Of a stretch of 64,000 nt of DNA, positions 57,867-64,000 are shown piece after piece. Each line of letters opens with the position of its first letter. The first letter of the stretch is position 1. The stretch spans positions 42,354 to 106,353 of the forward strand of contig NZ_DS981484.1 of the NCBI RefSeq assembly GCF_000154845.1. The letters are read 5' to 3'. The notes under the pieces are model-generated. The model was not told the DNA's origin. It did not search any database and saw nothing but the letters and a program-made list of their open reading frames with translations. A program made the position numbers and the translations under genes. This DNA comes from Phocaeicola coprocola DSM 17136. Its GTDB lineage: Bacteria; Bacteroidota; Bacteroidia; Bacteroidales; Bacteroidaceae.

Positions 57867-60023
57867 ATGAAAACACATAGGAAACTTTTTTTCACCTTGC
57901 TCATAGCAAGTACTACAGGAATCATACATGCCCAAAATGTATTTAACGATCCGGCAATAAACGAAGAACAACGGCTTGATGATTTGATTGCGCGAATGAC
58001 TCTCGACGAAAAAGTGGATGCTTTGGGAAACAATACTCAAGTCCCCCGCCTGGGAATACAAGCATCAGGAAGTGTAGAAGGACTGCACGGAATCGTACTG
58101 GGAGGACCAACATACGGCGACAGAGCTAATACTCCAACAACAGGCTTTCCGCAAGCTTACGGACTGGGAGAGACTTGGGATACCGACTTACTACATCGAG
58201 TAGCAACTTACATCAGTACAGAAAACCGTTATCTCTTTCAAAACGCAAAATATCGGAAAAGCGGACTTATCATGTGGACTCCCAATGTAGACTTGGGCAG
58301 AGATCCTCGCTGGGGACGAACTGAAGAATGTTATGGTGAAGATGCATTTCTTACTTCACGGCTTGCTGTAGCTTTCATCAAAGGCATACAGGGAGATCAT
58401 CCTAAATACTGGAGAAATGCTTCACTTATGAAACACTTCTTATCGAACAGTAATGAATACGGACGTACATTTTCTTCTTCCAACTATTCCGACAAACTGT
58501 TCCGCGAATATTATGCTTATCCTTTTTATAAAGGAGTAACCGAAGGAGGATCACAGGCTTTGATGACTGCTTATAACGCCTACAACGGAACTCCGTGTAT
58601 CATGCACCCCGTATTACGAAACATCGTCATGAAAGAATGGGGACTGAACGGTACGCTACTGACCGACGGAGGAGCATTCCGACTGCTGTTGAGCGACCAT
58701 AAACGTTTTGACAACGACCGGGCAGCTGCGGCAGCTGCATGCATCAAAGCAGGTATTACGAAGTTTCTGGATGAATATAAGGATGCCGTATACGAAGCAC
58801 TGCACCGAAAACTCATTAGTGTGGAAGATATAGAAAAAGCAATCCGAGGAAACCTCAGAATATCTCTCAAACTTGGTTTGCTGGACCATGCAGAAGACAA
58901 TCCTTATGCAGCCATCGGTGTCACTGATACCATTGCTCCATGGAGCAAGCCGGAAACCAAAGCACTAGTACGCGAAGCTACGCTTAAATCGATTGTCTTA
59001 CTCAAAAATCAAGACCATTTGCTTCCACTTGACAGACATAAGATAAAGAAGATAGCAGTCATCGGACAACGTGCGACTGAGGTCCTGCAAGACTGGTATG
59101 CCGGCAAACCTTTTTATACAGTAAATGTACTTGATGCTATTCGCGAGGAAGCAGGTAACGATATTGAAGTACGATATGTAAAAACCAACCGAATGGACAG
59201 CGCACGCACGGTTGCAGCATGGGCAGATGTTGCCATTGTATGTGTCGGCAACCATCCTACCTGCAATGCCGGCTGGGAACAAGCTCCCGTCATAAGTGAA
59301 GGAAAAGAAGCCGTCGACCGCCAGTCGCTACAACTGGATCAAGAAGATTTGCTTTTACAAGTTGCTCAAACTAATCCCAATACAATTGGAGTATTGATCA
59401 GCAGCTTTCCTTATGCCATCAATCGAGCCAACCAGACAGTACCCGCTCTGCTTCATCTCACCCAATGCAGTCAGGAGTTGGGACATGCTGTAAGCGATGT
59501 TATATTCGGACATTATAATCCGGCAGGCAGACTAACCCAAACCTGGGTGAAAAATATCACCGACCTTCCTCACATGATGGATTACGATATTACTCACGGT
59601 CGGACATATATGTATTTTAAAGAAAAGCCATTATATCCTTTTGGTTATGGACTAAGCTATACCCGCTTTAATTACTCTGGAACAACTCTCAATGACCGTG
59701 TTATTGAACGTGGCGATACCTTAAGGGTATGCTTCAACCTGAAAAATTCCGGCGATATGGATGGTGATGAGGTTGTACAACTTTACGTTTCCGCACGAAA
59801 ACATACGGACAAAGATCCTATCAAACAACTGAAAGCATTCCAGCGCATCAGTCTACGTAAAGGAGAAACGAAAAAAGTAGAGTTAACCGTCCCTTATACG
59901 GAGTTACAAGTATGGGATGAAAAGCAGAGCCGTTTCATTCTTCCTGACAAAGAAATGACACTGGAAATAGGAGCCTCATCATCGGACATCCGTTTACGGA
60001 CAACATTCCGAACAGAAGAATAA
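57867..60023 (+). CDS. GH3 family glycosidase, second copy in the locus
   Basis: 718 residues with a signal peptide ending GIIHAQ. The N-terminal barrel has MWTPNVDLGRDPRWGR and KHFLSNSNE, and the nucleophile Asp267 lies in LLTDGGAF, where relatives more often have SDW or SDC. The sandwich domain (EAVDRQSLQLDQ) and a fibronectin III-like C-terminus (DGDEVVQLYVS) follow. The barrel resembles the xylosidase/arabinosidase branch more than the first GH3 of the locus, so it may act on a different linkage. It is transcribed alone, divergent from GH127. Confidence 0.9.
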   Translation: MKTHRKLFFTLLIASTTGIIHAQNVFNDPAINEEQRLDDLIARMTLDEKVDALGNNTQVPRLGIQASGSVEGLHGIVLGGPTYGDRANTPTTGFPQAYGLGETWDTDLLHRVATYISTENRYLFQNAKYRKSGLIMWTPNVDLGRDPRWGRTEECYGEDAFLTSRLAVAFIKGIQGDHPKYWRNASLMKHFLSNSNEYGRTFSSSNYSDKLFREYYAYPFYKGVTEGGSQALMTAYNAYNGTPCIMHPVLRNIVMKEWGLNGTLLTDGGAFRLLLSDHKRFDNDRAAAAAACIKAGITKFLDEYKDAVYEALHRKLISVEDIEKAIRGNLRISLKLGLLDHAEDNPYAAIGVTDTIAPWSKPETKALVREATLKSIVLLKNQDHLLPLDRHKIKKIAVIGQRATEVLQDWYAGKPFYTVNVLDAIREEAGNDIEVRYVKTNRMDSARTVAAWADVAIVCVGNHPTCNAGWEQAPVISEGKEAVDRQSLQLDQEDLLLQVAQTNPNTIGVLISSFPYAINRANQTVPALLHLTQCSQELGHAVSDVIFGHYNPAGRLTQTWVKNITDLPHMMDYDITHGRTYMYFKEKPLYPFGYGLSYTRFNYSGTTLNDRVIERGDTLRVCFNLKNSGDMDGDEVVQLYVSARKHTDKDPIKQLKAFQRISLRKGETKKVELTVPYTELQVWDEKQSRFILPDKEMTLEIGASSSDIRLRTTFRTEE

Positions 60024-60050
60024 ACCTCCAGCCAATTAATAACAGAAATG

Positions 60051-60086
60051 AGTTGTACCGCTACCACGATACAACTCCTTTTTTGA
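60051..60086 (+). terminator. intrinsic terminator of the second GH3 gene
   Basis: GAGTTGTA (60051-60058) pairs with TACAACTC (60071-60078), followed by CTTTTTTG. Confidence 0.88.
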
Positions 60087-60140
60087 TAGTTCAAAATTAG
60101 AAAACTCCAAGCTATATAGCCAAACTTGCCATATTTAAAT

Positions 60141-60228
60141 CGTTTTACTAGAGTGAAACGGTCGCTTCACCTAAATGAAAATAACGTTTCACAGTAATGA
60201 AACGATAGATTCAGCCTGGTCAAACGTT
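60141..60228. repeat. four contiguous degenerate 22-bp palindromic repeats
   Basis: Units start at 60141, 60163, 60185 and 60207. The first and third are near palindromes of the form CGTTT-AC...TGAAACG; the second and fourth are more decayed. They lie between the convergent GH3 and GH2 genes. On the minus strand the third unit is followed by TTATTTTC, so it could also end GH2 transcription. Confidence 0.7.
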
Positions 60229-60243
60229 ATTTATATGTTCAAT

Positions 60244-62247
60244 TCAGTCATTGTTATACCACACACAATTATCAGAAAGCCCCGAAGCACGCACTGTTAC
60301 CTGATTCTCTCCCGACTGTAAAGGAACATTGTTCCATGTAGCCACACAGACCTCATCAGGCGTACATTTTCCCATACTTTTTCCATTCACAAACAACTCT
60401 GCATCACCACAATTGCTAAACACCTGAATGTCAACCGATGAATTCGACTTATTCTGACAACGCTTCGATGCGATATACAGCACTTTTTCTTTCTTGTTCC
60501 AATTTGCTTTATAAAAATAAAAAGCATCTTTCTTAATCCTCCGATCGTATGTCACCAATCCCTTATCGTTTCGGCCAAAAGTCGTGCCTTCTTTTCGACC
60601 GGCCGCCGAGAAATCAAACATACACCAAACAAATTTACACCACAAAAACGGACGTGAAGCAAGCTGTTTCCAGTTTTCTATATGGTAATAAGTCTGCCAG
60701 TTTTCTGGATGCCACTGTCCCCACGGCTCTGGATGAATCAAGGAATCCGCCTGTTGAAACACATCCGCACCAGCACCGTATTCACTTATGCCCATACATC
60801 GCTGATGATATGCCCGATGCTCCTTATCGATCCACTCACCCATCTCTTTACAATCGTCCCCATACCATCCGAAATAACGGTTGAATGCAATCAAGTCAGG
60901 TATTCCGTTCAAAGGATCTTCCTGGTTACTTGCCCCCGTTGTCGGTCGTGATATATCCCATTTTTTAGCCAACTTGTTCAGTTCTTCTGCCATAGGGTTT
61001 GGATTTTCCAGCCATCCCGGGTTGATTTCATTAAAAAGTCCCCATGTCAAAATACAAGGATGATTATAATACTGACAAATCAGTTCCACTAATTGCTGCT
61101 TTAAATTTTCTCTATACAGAGGATGGCTGACAAATACATTTACAAAAGGAATTTCAGCCCAGGCAATCAGTCCTCTCCTATCCATTAAATTATGCAACTG
61201 TTGTGCATGCGGATAATGCGCCAGTCGAACAGCAGTACATCCCATTTCCTGTATCAAGTTCAAATCCGATTCAAAATCTTCAGGACGAAAAGCCGATGCT
61301 CTTTCTGCACGGTCCTCATGATAATTGACTCCATGTATCGAATAGGGCTTACCATTTAAGAAAAAGCCTTTATCCGGATCTGCTGAATAAAACCGGAAGC
61401 CAACATGTTCTTCCCGACGATCAATCTCTTTACCACCTCTTTTCAGAACGACAACTCCGGTATATAAATATGGATTATTAACTCCATCCCACAAATGCGG
61501 ATTATTAAGTTCCATCTTCACCAGGGCTTCCTTACCAGACACACTTGTTTCCTTACACAAAACAACTTTACGTTTCGCATCCAACAAAGAAAACTCAATA
61601 GAACAATCATTCAATGCCATTTCAGTTCCCGATAGCAATGCTTTCATTTCCAGTCCGGCATACTTTTCGGAAACATCACACTGAGTAAAGAAAACTCCAG
61701 ATGAGCCATAAAATGTCGGATCAATACAAGCATCATCCGTATACAAAAGCTCCACACCACGATTCAGCCCACCCCATATATTAAAATCGCCGCATATCGG
61801 AGCTATTTCCATAGTTTGAGCATTACTCACCCTGATATCCAGTTTATGTTTTTCTCCTTTCCGAATCAGATGAGTCAGCTCTACGGTAAAAGAGGTATAT
61901 CCACCTTTATGCTGAGCTACAAAATGATTATCCAAATACACATCAGCTACAGTCTGTGCAGCTTTTACGCGCAAGAAAACACGCTTAAAGTTCTCCGATG
62001 AAGGTACAACGATAAAACGTGAATAAGTTGACATTCCCCGATAATAATTCACATTACCAAACATCGCATCAGCAGCATTCCACGTATGCGGAAGATCAAC
62101 CGTTACCTTATCCGCAGCCTGAGATTCATACCCGCGATTAAAAAACCATCCCCTATCTAATGACTCAACTTTCATTGCAGCCAGCTTCACCCCCGTAACA
62201 CACCATAAAACAAGCAATATGCTCCACCTGATATTCCATCTGCCCAT
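60244..62247 (-). CDS. GH2 family glycosidase, second copy in the locus
   Basis: 667 residues. The ATG at 62247 follows an unusually good ribosome site (AGGAGG, 62254-62259 region) and gives a signal sequence; upstream codons overlap the esterase gene. It has the sugar-binding domain (DLPHTWNAAD), a middle domain and a barrel with acid/base Glu407 in GLFNE and nucleophile Glu489 in GISEYG. A short C-terminal domain (AELFVNGKSMG) closes it. It is about 170 residues shorter than the first GH2. Probably a beta-galactosidase or related exo-enzyme. It lies 17 bp after the SGNH esterase. Confidence 0.88.
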   Translation of the reverse strand: MGRWNIRWSILLVLWCVTGVKLAAMKVESLDRGWFFNRGYESQAADKVTVDLPHTWNAADAMFGNVNYYRGMSTYSRFIVVPSSENFKRVFLRVKAAQTVADVYLDNHFVAQHKGGYTSFTVELTHLIRKGEKHKLDIRVSNAQTMEIAPICGDFNIWGGLNRGVELLYTDDACIDPTFYGSSGVFFTQCDVSEKYAGLEMKALLSGTEMALNDCSIEFSLLDAKRKVVLCKETSVSGKEALVKMELNNPHLWDGVNNPYLYTGVVVLKRGGKEIDRREEHVGFRFYSADPDKGFFLNGKPYSIHGVNYHEDRAERASAFRPEDFESDLNLIQEMGCTAVRLAHYPHAQQLHNLMDRRGLIAWAEIPFVNVFVSHPLYRENLKQQLVELICQYYNHPCILTWGLFNEINPGWLENPNPMAEELNKLAKKWDISRPTTGASNQEDPLNGIPDLIAFNRYFGWYGDDCKEMGEWIDKEHRAYHQRCMGISEYGAGADVFQQADSLIHPEPWGQWHPENWQTYYHIENWKQLASRPFLWCKFVWCMFDFSAAGRKEGTTFGRNDKGLVTYDRRIKKDAFYFYKANWNKKEKVLYIASKRCQNKSNSSVDIQVFSNCGDAELFVNGKSMGKCTPDEVCVATWNNVPLQSGENQVTVRASGLSDNCVWYNND

Positions 62248-62264
62248 CTGTTTATCCTCCTTTA

Positions 62265-63020
62265 TTACAATATATGATATTTTTCTATTTGTTCTATCCA
62301 CAAGTCTGCCATCCGCTTATGTCCGGCAGGTGTCGGATGAATTCCGTCCCAAATCCAATAAGTATCCGGCAATTCCGGGTTTTCTTCCAGCAAACGGTGA
62401 AACATCGAAGCATATGGGATGAACACAGCTCCATAATCGGCTGCTATCTGTAAGGTTATTTTTCCCAGACGCTGTATCAGGCTATCCCGTAAAGCAAAAT
62501 CTTCAGTCTTTTTCATATTTCCCGTACAAGCTGTAAATGGCTCACCCAATACAATCTTCACCTGCGGATTATCCTGACGCAGACTATCCAGTAAATTCCG
62601 ATAAGTCTGTTCCCACAAAACAAAATCGAAAGCTCCATTGTCTTTTTTACCTAAATATTCATTCACATCATTCGTTCCTATCAAGACAGAAACTACATCA
62701 GCATGTATCGCAAGAGCATCTTCCTTCCACCGGGTCTTCAAATCATTTAATGTATTTCCGCTGATACCCCGGTTGAAGAACTGATATTCTTGCTCAGGAT
62801 AATTACTTTGATAGTAAGAAGCACACAGATACATGTACCCACTTCCATAGATATGATTCATATCCCAATGATTGCGGACAGAAGAAGGTTGGGCACTTCC
62901 ATCACTATTTCCCCAGTTGCCATCAGTAATGGAATCACCGATGAACAATATTTTATGTCCTGCGGTCCAAAGATTACCCCCGCCAATTAACAGAAAAAAT
63001 AACCAGACAAAAAATTTCAT
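62265..63020 (-). CDS. SGNH/GDSL-family esterase, probable carbohydrate acetylesterase
   Basis: 251 residues with a hydrophobic signal segment. Block I is IGDSIT with Ser30, block II has RGISGN, block III is GTND, and block V is DGIHP with Asp225 and His228, so the full SGNH set is present. Secreted members in glycan loci remove O-acetyl groups, and xyloglucan galactose is often acetylated, which would fit. It is the first gene of a two-gene unit with GH2. An IS element ends only 18 bp upstream of the ATG, so the native promoter has probably been displaced. Confidence 0.87.
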   Translation of the reverse strand: MKFFVWLFFLLIGGGNLWTAGHKILFIGDSITDGNWGNSDGSAQPSSVRNHWDMNHIYGSGYMYLCASYYQSNYPEQEYQFFNRGISGNTLNDLKTRWKEDALAIHADVVSVLIGTNDVNEYLGKKDNGAFDFVLWEQTYRNLLDSLRQDNPQVKIVLGEPFTACTGNMKKTEDFALRDSLIQRLGKITLQIAADYGAVFIPYASMFHRLLEENPELPDTYWIWDGIHPTPAGHKRMADLWIEQIEKYHIL

Positions 63021-63038
63021 AGTAAAATAAGATTATAG

Positions 63039-64000
63039 ACCTGTTGGCGGAATTAAAATAGCGCATATTTAACTCTGCCAATAGGCTTTTCATTTTTGTA
63101 GTTAATATATTGGAGGATTGTAAGTGCGCTAATCTTCCCGATAATCCGGGCAAACAATCCATCTGTATCTTTCGCATAATTCCTTATAATCATAAACTGG
63201 TCACACAATTGCGAGAATATGGTTTCAATTCTTTTTCTCGCTTTGGCAAAAGCTGGGAATGTTGGCTTCCATTCTTTTTGATTACATCTGTATGGTACCT
63301 CCAATCTGATATTGGCAGTTTCAAACAGATCCAATTGCACTTGGGCACTTATATATCCTCTGTCCCCTATGACTGTACAATTACTATAATCCACTTTCAC
63401 ATCCTTCAGGTAATGAATGTCATGCACACTTGCCTTAGTGAGGTCAAAGGAATGGATGACACCACTTAACCCACAGACTGCATGGAGTTTATACCCATAA
63501 TAATACATGCTTTGTGATGCGCAGTAGCCTACCCCGGGTGCTTTACTAAAATCCTTCTTTCCCATACTGCAACGTTTGGAACGGGCAATACGACATACTT
63601 CTATCGGCTTCGAATCAATACAGAAACAGTCTTCACCACCATCCATTTCAGAAACCATTCTTTCTCGGATTGCATTACATAGGGAGGAAGTTGTTTTACG
63701 CCTGTCATTGTATTGTCGGCGGGAAATAAGGTTGGGTATTTCAACCCTATATTCCTGTAGCTTTGCAAACAACAGAGACTCACTGTCAATACGGGGCAGC
63801 CTCTGATGCCATGTTCAAAGCCACTACTTCAAGGTCTGAGAATTTAGGGACGACTCCTCGTCTTGGCACATTCCCAGATTCATTGACTAAATTGCCGGCA
63901 ATTTGCTTGCATATGTTCAGTAATTTTGCGAATATTGCATATAAGTTGTGCATACGATATTTGTCTATTAAAAGTTTGGTCACCTTTAATTTACTAAATA
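63039..64000 (-). mobile_element. IS982-family insertion sequence, running past the window edge
   Basis: The inner end is placed at 63039, where ACCTGTTGGCGG begins; IS982 elements typically begin ACC. The right end is not in the window, because no inverted copy of this sequence is found before 64000. A single transposase reading region fills the element. Confidence 0.75.
63053..63983 (-). pseudogene. IS982 transposase with a frameshift
   Basis: The N-terminal frame runs from the ATG at 63983 (MTKLLIDKYRMHN) to MASEAAPY and a stop near 63786. The rest continues in another frame, from about SESLLFAKL to a stop at 63053. Skipping one C in a CCCC run (63795-63798 region) would give a continuous AARIDSESLLFAKL. 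The second part carries the DDE catalytic residues in CIDSKP, VIGDRGY and ETIFSQ. Either the copy is dead or it needs frameshifting; the family is not generally known for that. Confidence 0.82.

Noticed and set aside
60141..60228. Small CRISPR array
   Set aside because: The 22-bp units are directly adjacent with no spacers, they are degenerate, and no cas gene is nearby.
63786..63983. Independent small gene beside the transposase
   Set aside because: Its end fits the transposase N-terminus once one C in a CCCC run is skipped.

Overview
The window looks like a chromosomal stretch from a gut Bacteroidales bacterium, probably Bacteroides or Phocaeicola. Supporting signs are the SusC/SusD pair, two hybrid two-component systems (HTCS), BACON and NigD-type lipoproteins, promoters of the Bacteroides type (TTTG, about 20 bp, TAnnTTTG) and weak ribosome binding sites. 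Species cannot be fixed from the sequence alone.

Positions 1-29,000 are mostly core genes. They are the 5' part of rmlD, a DUF4924 gene and a LysE exporter; purL; an HTCS regulator followed directly by a split chromate-type transporter; a cobalamin riboswitch with btuF-btuC-btuD; a K+/H+-type antiporter; a membrane pyrophosphatase; a FadL-type outer-membrane protein; pgk; the Na+-pumping decarboxylase operon oadG-oadA-oadB; a nitroreductase; a DUF2490 protein; a HAD phosphatase; and pfkA.

Positions 29,000-63,000 hold a polysaccharide utilisation locus that best fits xyloglucan. It contains GH43, GH3, GH2, GH31 with a PA14 domain, an HTCS sensor, a GH5 endoglucanase with two BACON domains, a surface glycan-binding lipoprotein, SusD, SusC, a GH127-type beta-L-arabinofuranosidase, a second GH3, a second GH2 and an SGNH esterase. 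In the inferred pathway GH5 cuts the backbone at the surface, SusC/SusD import oligosaccharides, and GH31, GH2, GH43, GH127 and GH3 trim side chains and the glucan in the periplasm. A 29-bp motif made of two half-sites 22 bp apart occurs upstream of four of these transcription units (susC, GH127, GH3 and GH31), always in the same orientation relative to the gene. It is the best candidate for the operator of the locus HTCS.

The locus shows several lesions and insertions. The GH127 gene has an in-frame amber codon, as does a lipocalin-like gene at 31.3 kb. An ORF-less group IIC intron of about 680 nt sits exactly behind an intrinsic terminator at 32.34 kb. An IS982-type element with a frameshifted transposase abuts the esterase gene at 63.04 kb and runs off the window. 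No tRNA, rRNA or CRISPR array was seen.
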